A DNA stretch of 5,360 nucleotides from Mycoplasmataceae bacterium. Lineage in GTDB: Bacteria > Bacillota_I > Bacilli_A > Mycoplasmatales > Hepatoplasmataceae. The position numbers and the translations under genes were made by a program. Position 1 is the first letter of the stretch, and each line of letters begins with the position of its first letter. The stretch spans positions 1 through 5,360 of the forward strand of contig JABSQC010000050.1 of NCBI GenBank assembly GCA_013214845.1. Direction: 5' to 3'. The notes below the pieces were generated by a model. That model did not search any database, had not been told where the DNA came from, and saw only the letters and a list, made by a program, of their open reading frames with translations. This document shows positions 1-5,360 of the stretch, piece after piece.

Positions 1-226
1 TAATAAACCACCACGTTTTATAAATATGATCAAATCCAAATCGAAGAATAATATCCCATGATAAAAATCCAAAAACCCGATTTGTTAAAGGATAATTTAA
101 TTTATAAGTTTCAACTGATTGGTCTTGCTCAATAACAGTGCCAATTATACTTAAAACGGCAATCATTAATAAAATAAAAATAGCAAATCTTAAATCAGCT
201 ATTGACTTAAAAATATTTTTTTTCAT
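1..226 (-). CDS. ccs1: Ccs1/Ycf44 (ResB family) cytochrome c biogenesis protein, N-terminal part
   Basis: This is the first 75 codons of a gene that continues past the left edge; the family is usually about 400 residues or more. It starts at an ATG (226-224) 7 bases after the ycf46 stop. Ccs1 is a thylakoid membrane protein of the System II cytochrome c pathway. With CcsA it delivers haem to apocytochromes (cytochrome f, c6, c550) on the lumen side. What is seen is a short basic N-terminus, the family-typical stretch ADLRFAIFILL (residues 10-20), a first membrane helix at about residues 12-31, then the IGTVIEQDQS motif (28-37) and a tyrosine/asparagine-rich NYP segment. A second hydrophobic segment begins at TWWFI (71-75), where the window ends. 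The placement just after ycf46 suggests co-transcription. No Shine-Dalgarno sequence is visible. Codons 1-4 contain a run of eight A. The family call is from recognition of this conserved N-terminus. Confidence 0.9.
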   Translation of the reverse strand, partial: MKKNIFKSIADLRFAIFILLMIAVLSIIGTVIEQDQSVETYKLNYPLTNRVFGFLSWDIILRFGFDHIYKTWWFI

Positions 227-233
227 AAAGATT

Positions 234-1727
234 TTAATTCATAGAAATAGATTTTGAAGAGGCAAGACGAATACGACCAGATACTGCCCAATTTTTTAGC
301 TTTAATGTTTGATTATTTTCTAACTGAGAAAGCGGTATTAATTGTGTTAATGCTAAACAAATATCTTCAGTTGTGAATTCTCTTTTTTCATAAAAAGCAT
401 GATACATAGCTTCGATAATACTTTGACGAATTTCTGCACCTGAAAATGCTTCAGAAAGTTGAGCTAACTTTGAATAATCAAAGGATTCCCAACGATTAGG
501 TCGAAATTGTTGAATATGTATTTTAAAAATTTGTTCTCGTTCTTGCTTATGCGGTAAGTCTAAGAAAAAAATTTCGTCAAATCGGCCCTTTCGAATAATT
601 TCTAATGGTAAAATATCTACATTATTTGCTGTTGCAACTACAAAAACTGGCTTTGTTTTTTCTGATAACCAACTTATAAATGTTGCTAATATACGATTAC
701 TAGTACCACTATCTCCTGTACTATTAGTATTACTAAAAGCTTTATCAATTTCATCAATCCATAAAATACAAGGTGAAATTGTTTCTGCTACTTCAATCAT
801 TTGTCGAAGACGCGATTCAGATTCACCAACAATTCCTCCAAAAAGTTTTCCAACGTCTAATTTTAATAAGGGCAATTGCCATTCAGTAGCAACAGCTTTA
901 GCAGTTAAAGATTTTCCAGTTCCTTGAATTCCAACAAGTAATAAACCACGTGGAGTTGGCAATCCATAATTTGATGCTTGAATCCCAAAAGAGGTTTTTC
1001 GTTTTTTTAACCAATTTTTTAAATTATCAACTCCACCAATTTCAGAAATTGTTTCATTTACTGACCAATATTCTAAAATTTCTGTTTGACTGATAATTTG
1101 TTTTTTTTCATTTAATAAAAATTTTATACTATTTTCATCAATTGTTTTGTAAGTTGCAATAATTTTTGATAAAACACGTCTAATACGTTCAAGAGATAAA
1201 CCTTGACATGCTCTTGTTAAACTTTCTAAAACTTGTTGATCAATCTCAATATTTAATGATTCAATTAATCGTTTTAATTCATAATTAATTTCATTTTCAA
1301 CAGGTAATTGAAATTGTAAAATTGTAATTAGATCATATAATTCTTTTGGAATATTTAATTCTGAGCCAATAATGATTATTGTCTTTGGTTGAAGTTTTAG
1401 AATTCTACTTATATTTTTTAATTTTCTTGAAATTGAAACATCTGTTAAAAATCTATTAAAATCTTTTAATAAAAATAAAGCAGGTGTTTGAGCTGTTAAC
1501 CGTTCTACAAGTTCAAGTGCTTGGACTGGATTTCGCTTTGCAAATCCTTCATTATTTGGGTTATTTGTATAGCCATCTATAAAATCCCAACTATAAATAC
1601 TTCTATTCAAACTTGTTTTAATATATTTGCGAATAATATACTCTACGCGGTCTTCCTCAATTGTATTGATATAAATTATTGGATATCTCGCTTTTAATAA
1701 GAGTGTTAATTCATCGGTAAATTTCAT
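234..1727 (-). CDS. ycf46: Ycf46, AAA-type ATPase
   Basis: This is a 497-residue protein of the size usual for Ycf46. The N-terminal half (about residues 1-210) is the Ycf46-specific region, beginning with the conserved LLLKARYPIIYI segment (9-20), and shows no intact Walker A motif. The C-terminal half is a complete AAA module: Walker A GIQGTGKS (266-273), a pore-loop-like KLFGGIVGESE (294-304), Walker B ILWIDEID (321-328), sensor 1 VATANN (364-369), the arginine-finger region RKGRFDE (379-385), and sensor 2 FSGAEIRQ (428-435). It should therefore bind and hydrolyse ATP, probably as a ring in the stroma. Its substrate is unknown; the cyanobacterial homologue has been linked to inorganic carbon use. 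I chose the ATG at 1727-1725 because it puts the conserved ARYP segment at the usual distance from the N-terminus. An in-frame TTG four codons upstream (1739) would give 501 residues. It lies 112 bases after rpl34 and 7 before ccs1. Confidence 0.93.
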   Translation of the reverse strand: MKFTDELTLLLKARYPIIYINTIEEDRVEYIIRKYIKTSLNRSIYSWDFIDGYTNNPNNEGFAKRNPVQALELVERLTAQTPALFLLKDFNRFLTDVSISRKLKNISRILKLQPKTIIIIGSELNIPKELYDLITILQFQLPVENEINYELKRLIESLNIEIDQQVLESLTRACQGLSLERIRRVLSKIIATYKTIDENSIKFLLNEKKQIISQTEILEYWSVNETISEIGGVDNLKNWLKKRKTSFGIQASNYGLPTPRGLLLVGIQGTGKSLTAKAVATEWQLPLLKLDVGKLFGGIVGESESRLRQMIEVAETISPCILWIDEIDKAFSNTNSTGDSGTSNRILATFISWLSEKTKPVFVVATANNVDILPLEIIRKGRFDEIFFLDLPHKQEREQIFKIHIQQFRPNRWESFDYSKLAQLSEAFSGAEIRQSIIEAMYHAFYEKREFTTEDICLALTQLIPLSQLENNQTLKLKNWAVSGRIRLASSKSISMN

Positions 1728-1764
1728 AAAATCATTCAATCAAAATTCTATTTAATACATTACT

Positions 1765-1770
1765 ATTATA
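1765..1770 (-). promoter_or_regulatory. Candidate -10 box for ycf46-ccs1
   Basis: Read on the minus strand this is a perfect TATAAT, 37 bases before the ycf46 ATG and just after the hairpin that follows rpl34. The sequence 16-18 bases upstream (around 1787-1794) is a poor match to TTGACA, so only the -10 is convincing. In DNA this rich in A+T, TATAAT can arise by chance. The position, in the only spacer over 40 bases between genes here, is the main support. Confidence 0.3.
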
Positions 1771-1794
1771 TTAATTTTACATAAAAAATTGTTT

Positions 1795-1831
1795 ATTATT
1801 AGAGTAAACAAAAGTGATTAACTCTAATAAT
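1795..1831. terminator. Hairpin after rpl34, possible terminator or RNA 3'-end stabiliser
   Basis: This is a perfect inverted repeat with 11-base arms (1795-1805 and 1821-1831; core TTATTAGAGT pairing with ACTCTAATAA) and a 15-base loop. On the minus strand it starts 8 bases after the rpl34 stop codon. It is followed a few bases later by a run of six T (1783-1788 on the complementary strand). The placement fits an intrinsic-type terminator or, as is common in plastids, a stem that protects the 3' end of the mRNA from exonucleases. The stem is mostly A-T with three G-C pairs, so termination may be inefficient and read-through into ycf46 is possible. Confidence 0.55.
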
Positions 1832-1839
1832 TTACTGTA

Positions 1840-1986
1840 TTAACGTAGAATTGCTAAATTTTTTCGACCTTTTTTTCTTCGATTTCGTATTATTTTTTTT
1901 CCTTGAGTTGTTGCCATACGAGCACGAAAGCCCGAAACTTTTAAAATAGAAAAACGGGTTTTATTTGATAGAGTACGTTTTGTCAT
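1840..1986 (-). CDS. rpl34: Ribosomal protein bL34
   Basis: This is a 48-residue, strongly basic protein of normal length for bL34, running from ATG (1986-1984) to TAA (1842-1840). It begins [20 protein letters not shown]. It then has the family signature [13 protein letters not shown] (19-31), followed by the basic tail [14 protein letters not shown] (34-47), which matches the usual bacterial pattern GFRARM...RRKKGRKRL. bL34 sits in the large ribosomal subunit buried in 23S rRNA. The gene lies 38 bases after the secA stop and is followed by a hairpin, so it is probably the last gene of the rpl21-rpl27-secA-rpl34 unit. In most bacteria rpmH instead lies beside rnpA and dnaA, so its place behind secA is a plastid rearrangement. 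No Shine-Dalgarno is visible; the leader is nearly pure A/T. The gene is small enough to be missed by length-filtered gene callers. Confidence 0.96.
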   Translation of the reverse strand: MTKRTLSNKTRFSILKVSGFRARMATTQGKKIIRNRRKKGRKNLAILR

Positions 1987-2024
1987 AAATATATTTATTT
2001 TTTTAATATAAATGAATTTAATTT

Positions 2025-4661
2025 TTATAAAATAAACGAATGTAAAAAATCACGAATTAATAAATGTCTTATTGTTATATTTCGATTTTGGAATAAATTA
2101 TACGCTTCTTCTTTAAATTCAAACAATGGATTGCGTTGACCATAACTTCTCCATCCTACAGCATCACGTAATAATGCAATTTTTTGGAGATGTTCTTTCC
2201 AAGCAATATCTATATAATAAAGAATAATTGTACGTTCAAAAGATCCAATTAAACCAATTTGACATATTTCAAATTCTAGTACTTTTGCTTCGTAAGATAA
2301 CCAAAATTCTTGAAATAAATAAGTTTTTAATTCAAATGGATCTAAGGCATTTAAATTATCATTTAAACTTATGAATCTTGTTTTAAATAATTCTTCAATT
2401 AGAGAACTATTTTTTCTAACCTTCGGATCTTTCAATAAATTTATAATATCTTTAATAACTTGTTCACCATACGCTAAAATTGTTTCTCGAAAAGATTGAC
2501 TTTCTAAAAGTTTTCTTCTTTCATAATAGACTATATTACGCTGTTTATTTAATATATCATCATAATCAAATAAATATTTCCGTCCATCATAATCTCTTTC
2601 TTCGACCCGTTTTTGAGCAGCATCTAAACTTTTAGTTAGTAAAGTTGACTCTAATGGTAGATCATCTAAAAGTTGATTTTGCATAAAATTTTGAAGTTTT
2701 GAACTTCCAAAATTTCGAAATAATGAATCCTCTAGACTTAAAAAAAATCGAGAAGTTCCAGGATCACCTTGACGTCCACATCTACCCCGTAATTGATTAT
2801 CTATTCGACGAGAATTATTTCGCTCTGTACCAATAATATAAAGTCCACCTAAATTTTTAACAATTTTATTGTTAATATTTTGATTTTTTTTCTCAAAATT
2901 TCCTAGTTCACTAAGTAAAAATTTAATTGAACATTGATAAGGAATTTTAGGAATTCTAATTTGATCAATTTCATTTAGGAATTTTAAAATTCCAGTTGAT
3001 GATAAACTTAAGAATTTAGAATCCTTGAGTAATGAATTTAAAACACTTAAAAATTTTTGCGAAGTAAACTTAATATCTTTTCTTAAAGGAAAAATATTAT
3101 TTAAATTCGTTGAATTACTTTGGCTTTTATAAGAAACTAGAATATTATAAAGTTGTTTTCGAACTTTAAATATAATATTTCCACCTAAAATAATATCTGT
3201 TCCGCGGCCTGCCATATTTGTTGCTATTGTAATACTGCCAATTTCTCCTGCTTGTGCTACAATCTCTGATTCTTGTTTTACATTTTCTGGTTTAGCATTG
3301 AGCAAGCGGTAAGATAGTTGATATTCTTTTAGTAAATCTGCTAACATTTCAGAATTTTCAACAGTTGTTGTTCCAATTAAAATCGGTTGTTTTGTTTTTG
3401 CGACAGATTTACATTCCCGTGCAATAGCAATCCATTTTGTTAAATTATCTTTATAAACAAAGTCAGACAAGTCTCTACGAAGGTTTGGTCGGGCTGTTGG
3501 TATTTCTTCTACCGGTAAATTATAAATCTTTTCAAATTCTATCTCAGACGTTTTAGCTGTTCCAGTCATACCTGATAATTTAGGGTATAATAAGAAAAAA
3601 TTTTGATAAGTTATTGAGGCTGCTGTTTCTGTGTTTTGTCTAATTGGAACTCCTTCTTTTGCCTCAACAGCCTGATGTAAACCTTCATTCCATCTTCTAT
3701 CTGGCATAATACGACCTGTAAATTCATCAACAATAATAATTTGATTGTTTTGAACAATATAATGTACATTTCGGAAAAATAAAGCCGTTGCTTTAATCGC
3801 GCTTAAAATATATGGAATCCAAGGATCATTTGGATTATATAAATCTTCAACTTGTAAAATTTTTTCAATTTGAGCTGTTCCTTCTTCAGTTAAAATTATA
3901 TTTCTATTTTTTTCATCTACTTTAAAATGAATATTAACCTCTAAATATTCAGCAACTTCTGCTGCAACAATATATTTATCAATACAAGTTTCTACTGCTT
4001 GGGAAATAATTAATGGGACTTGTGCTTCATCAATAAAAATTGAATCAACTTCATCTACAATACAATAATTGAATGGCGGTAGAACAACTTGATTTAAATT
4101 TGATGCCATATTATCACGTAAATAATCAAAAGCTAATTCATTATTTGTTACATAAGTAATATCAGCTTTGTAGTTTTTTTGTCGTTCTAAAAAGGTCATA
4201 TCTTCTTGAATTAAACCAGTGTCTAATCCTAAAAATCGATAAATTTGTCCCATTGATATTTGGTCACGACTCGCTAAATAATCATTTACCGTAACAATAT
4301 GAACACCTTTACTTGTTAAAGCATTTAAATAACTTGGTAAAGTAGCAACTAATGTTTTTCCTTCACCAGTTCGCATTTCACTAATTTTTCCACTATTTAA
4401 AACTAAGCCTCCAATTAATTGGACATCAAAATGACGAAGACCTAAAGTTCGTAAACTTGCTTCCCTTGTAATTGCGAAAGATTCAGTAATTAGTGAATTT
4501 AAATCTTGTTTTTCTTCGTATTGTTTTTTTAATTGAAATGTTTTATTTCTTAGTTCGGTATCAGTTAATATTTTTAACTTATTTTCTAGAGCATTAATTT
4601 GATTAATTAATACTTGATATTGATTTGTCACGGAATCTTTAATAAACGGATTTTTTAGCAT
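2025..4661 (-). CDS. secA: SecA, preprotein translocase ATPase
   Basis: This is an 878-residue motor ATPase that pushes unfolded proteins through the thylakoid SecY/SecE channel. It has the full SecA layout. The N-terminal nucleotide-binding domain carries [11 protein letters not shown] (75-85), Walker A MRTGEGKT (96-103), and the DEAD-like IVDEVD (201-206). A preprotein-binding domain follows (about 215-345), then GMTGTAKT (364-371). The second ATPase domain has [14 protein letters not shown] (481-494), [20 protein letters not shown] (610-629) and RQGDPG (630-635). The helical scaffold and two-helix finger region includes WKEHLQ (821-826), [20 protein letters not shown] (830-849). The catalytic motifs are intact. 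Two features differ from E. coli SecA. Residues about 495-600 form a poorly conserved, lysine/asparagine-rich insert. The protein also ends shortly after the finger region, without the C-terminal cysteine-rich zinc-binding tail. The ATG at 4661 gives an N-terminus starting directly with the conserved SecA helix. It lies 23 bases after rpl27, with no Shine-Dalgarno. Confidence 0.98.
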   Translation of the reverse strand: MLKNPFIKDSVTNQYQVLINQINALENKLKILTDTELRNKTFQLKKQYEEKQDLNSLITESFAITREASLRTLGLRHFDVQLIGGLVLNSGKISEMRTGEGKTLVATLPSYLNALTSKGVHIVTVNDYLASRDQISMGQIYRFLGLDTGLIQEDMTFLERQKNYKADITYVTNNELAFDYLRDNMASNLNQVVLPPFNYCIVDEVDSIFIDEAQVPLIISQAVETCIDKYIVAAEVAEYLEVNIHFKVDEKNRNIILTEEGTAQIEKILQVEDLYNPNDPWIPYILSAIKATALFFRNVHYIVQNNQIIIVDEFTGRIMPDRRWNEGLHQAVEAKEGVPIRQNTETAASITYQNFFLLYPKLSGMTGTAKTSEIEFEKIYNLPVEEIPTARPNLRRDLSDFVYKDNLTKWIAIARECKSVAKTKQPILIGTTTVENSEMLADLLKEYQLSYRLLNAKPENVKQESEIVAQAGEIGSITIATNMAGRGTDIILGGNIIFKVRKQLYNILVSYKSQSNSTNLNNIFPLRKDIKFTSQKFLSVLNSLLKDSKFLSLSSTGILKFLNEIDQIRIPKIPYQCSIKFLLSELGNFEKKNQNINNKIVKNLGGLYIIGTERNNSRRIDNQLRGRCGRQGDPGTSRFFLSLEDSLFRNFGSSKLQNFMQNQLLDDLPLESTLLTKSLDAAQKRVEERDYDGRKYLFDYDDILNKQRNIVYYERRKLLESQSFRETILAYGEQVIKDIINLLKDPKVRKNSSLIEELFKTRFISLNDNLNALDPFELKTYLFQEFWLSYEAKVLEFEICQIGLIGSFERTIILYYIDIAWKEHLQKIALLRDAVGWRSYGQRNPLFEFKEEAYNLFQNRNITIRHLLIRDFLHSFIL

Positions 4662-4684
4662 TTTAAAAAATTTATAAAGTTCTA

Positions 4685-4936
4685 CTAAGTAATAATATTT
4701 ACTCGTTTATGTTGCGCATCTTTATAATCAAATTTTACAGTACCATTTACTAATGCAAATAGAGTAAAATCTTTTCCATATCCAACATTAGAACCAGGTT
4801 TAAATTTCATTCCTCTTTGACGAATTAAAATACTGCCTGCTTTTACTGTTTCACCTCCAAATCTTTTAACACCTAAGCGCTTGGCATTTGAATCACGACC
4901 ATTTTTTGTACTCCCTGCACCTTTTTTATGTGCCAT
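4685..4936 (-). CDS. rpl27: Ribosomal protein bL27
   Basis: This 83-residue protein matches bL27 over its whole length: [20 protein letters not shown] (1-20), then [22 protein letters not shown] (21-42) and the glycine-rich [19 protein letters not shown] (44-62). bL27 is in the large subunit, and its flexible N-terminus reaches towards the peptidyl-transferase centre. The protein starts directly with MAHKKG, so it has neither the cleaved N-terminal extension of Firmicutes nor a transit peptide, as expected for a plastid-encoded copy. One small difference from the common pattern is RQRGMKF where most members have RQRGTKF. It uses the only TAG stop among the genes that end inside the window. 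It lies 18 bases after rpl21 and 23 before secA, and has the only clear Shine-Dalgarno of the cluster. Confidence 0.98.
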   Translation of the reverse strand: MAHKKGAGSTKNGRDSNAKRLGVKRFGGETVKAGSILIRQRGMKFKPGSNVGYGKDFTLFALVNGTVKFDYKDAQHKRVNIIT

Positions 4937-4944
4937 TTATATAT

Positions 4945-4949
4945 TCCTT
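4945..4949 (-). promoter_or_regulatory. Ribosome binding site of rpl27
   Basis: On the minus strand this reads AAGGA, ending 8 bases before the rpl27 ATG. The match and spacing are standard for a Shine-Dalgarno. The other starts in this window (rpl21, secA, rpl34, ycf46, ccs1) lack a comparable site, so this one stands out and supports the chosen rpl27 start. Confidence 0.7.
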
Positions 4950-4954
4950 AAGTA

Positions 4955-5272
4955 TTAATTAATATTTATTTCTTCAATAAGAACTCGGGTTAAATCTTGA
5001 CGATGTCCTTGTTTTTTATGCGTTTTTTTCTTGGGACGCATTTTATAAACAATAGTTTTAGGACTGCGCAAATGTTGTAAAATTTTTCCTTTAACTTTTA
5101 CAGTTTGTAAATAAGGTTTCCCTATTAAAAGTTCTCCATCATTATTCACTAGTAAAACTCTGTTCAATGTAATTTCTTTTCCAAGTTCTGTTGGAATACG
5201 ATTTAAATCGTAATATTTTCCTGTTTCAATCCAAAATTGTCTCCCACTGATTTCTACAATTGCGTATTTCAT
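4955..5272 (-). CDS. rpl21: Ribosomal protein bL21
   Basis: This 105-residue protein has the usual bL21 length and pattern. The N-terminus [20 protein letters not shown] (1-20) corresponds to the common YAVIETGGKQYRVxxG beta-strand region. The central [20 protein letters not shown] (36-55) matches the V-LL-DG---GxP motif. The basic RNA-binding loop is [16 protein letters not shown] (77-92). bL21 binds 23S rRNA and contacts bL20 in the large subunit. It is the first gene of the visible cluster and shares with rpl27 the rplU-rpmA pairing that is conserved across bacteria. The start ATG (5272-5270) follows an A+T-rich leader containing a plausible promoter. The leader has only a weak purine stretch (AGAGAAAA), not a proper Shine-Dalgarno. 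Confidence 0.97.
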   Translation of the reverse strand: MKYAIVEISGRQFWIETGKYYDLNRIPTELGKEITLNRVLLVNNDGELLIGKPYLQTVKVKGKILQHLRSPKTIVYKMRPKKKTHKKQGHRQDLTRVLIEEININ

Positions 5273-5303
5273 AATTTAGAAGATTTTCTCTTATTATAAA
5301 ATA

Positions 5304-5333
5304 ATATTACAAAATAAATTTTACTTAAGTCAA
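5304..5333 (-). promoter_or_regulatory. Candidate sigma70-type promoter for the rpl21 cluster
   Basis: On the minus strand there is TTGACT (5333-5328), an 18-base spacer, then TAATAT (5309-5304). This is a five-of-six match to the -35 consensus, with a reasonable -10 at acceptable spacing, 31 bases before the rpl21 ATG. It is the type recognised by the plastid-encoded RNA polymerase. A TATAAT also occurs closer to the gene (5298-5293), but it is too far from this -35. The position upstream of the first gene of the cluster supports the call. No transcript start can be seen from sequence alone. Confidence 0.55.
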
Positions 5334-5338
5334 CTTAA
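5325..5338. repeat. Short palindrome over the -35 box of the rpl21 promoter
   Basis: TTAAGT and ACTTAA form perfect 6-base inverted arms around a central CA. The right part overlaps the TTGACT -35 element on the minus strand. Such a site could be an operator for a dimeric regulator, but a 6-base arm of mostly A/T is short enough to occur by chance. I see no second copy elsewhere in the window. Confidence 0.3.
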
Positions 5339-5360
5339 ATTAGAATAGGATAAATTTATA

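Larger units (their letters stand above)
5273..5360. other. A+T-rich intergenic leader upstream of rpl21
   Basis: This stretch holds the promoter candidate and palindrome listed separately. It is almost entirely A and T, with no tRNA-like structure and no ORF of note on either strand. It continues beyond the window, so it may be shared with a neighbouring gene on the right, possibly a divergent one, that cannot be seen. Confidence 0.6.

Noticed and set aside
216..223. Run of eight A in codons 2-4 of ccs1 (minus strand), a possible slippage or frameshift site
   Set aside because: The frame continues cleanly into a conserved Ccs1 N-terminus, so no frameshift is needed, and runs like this are common in such A+T-rich plastid DNA (a second one lies in rpl34 at 1893-1900).
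1987..2024. Possible promoter for rpl34 in the spacer after secA
   Set aside because: TATATT-like strings are present, but the spacer is almost pure A/T, so they carry little information, and there is no -35 match.
2862..3179. The SecA segment as an intron, intein or frameshifted region
   Set aside because: The reading frame is open throughout, there are no group II or intein end motifs that I can see, and both flanking ATPase motifs are intact and in the same frame.
5293..5298. TATAAT closer to rpl21 as the -10 box
   Set aside because: It lies 29 bases from the TTGACT element, too far for a normal promoter pair, and no other -35 match is at the right distance. TAATAT at 5304-5309 fits better.
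1..5360. A new defence, mobile or other undescribed system
   Set aside because: Every long frame is a known plastid gene. There are no direct-repeat arrays, transposase genes, tRNA-like structures or unexplained coding regions, and the plus strand carries no credible gene.

Overview
The window looks like part of a plastid genome from an alga with a red-algal-derived plastid, most likely an ochrophyte (diatom or relative). The reasons are very A+T-rich DNA, short spacers, cyanobacterial-type proteins without transit peptides, and plastid-encoded secA, ycf46 and ccs1. Green plants do not keep secA or ycf46 in the plastid. The exact lineage is inferred from gene content and order as I remember them, not from a search.

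All recognised genes are on the minus strand. In transcription order (right to left) they are: an A+T-rich leader with a good sigma70-type promoter candidate (5273-5360); rpl21 (4955-5272); rpl27 (4685-4936); secA (2025-4661); the small rpl34 (1840-1986); a 112-base spacer holding a hairpin and a possible second promoter; ycf46 (234-1727); and the 5' part of ccs1 (1-226), which runs off the left edge. Spacers are 18, 23, 38, 112 and 7 bases. No genes overlap, and there is no gene-free stretch over 300 bases.

The genes serve three jobs. rpl21, rpl27 and rpl34 encode proteins of the large subunit of the plastid ribosome. secA encodes the ATPase that drives proteins across or into the thylakoid membrane through SecY/SecE. 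ccs1 encodes a membrane protein for haem attachment to c-type cytochromes on the lumen side, so its substrates include proteins that must first cross the thylakoid membrane. ycf46 is a conserved AAA-type ATPase whose plastid role is poorly known. Spacing suggests a main transcript rpl21-rpl27-secA-rpl34, possibly ending at the hairpin, followed by a ycf46-ccs1 unit.

I found no tRNA, rRNA, CRISPR array, mobile element or clearly new system. The points worth a second look are the ycf46 start codon, the hairpin/promoter spacer, the palindrome over the rpl21 promoter, and the SecA insert and missing C-terminal domain.
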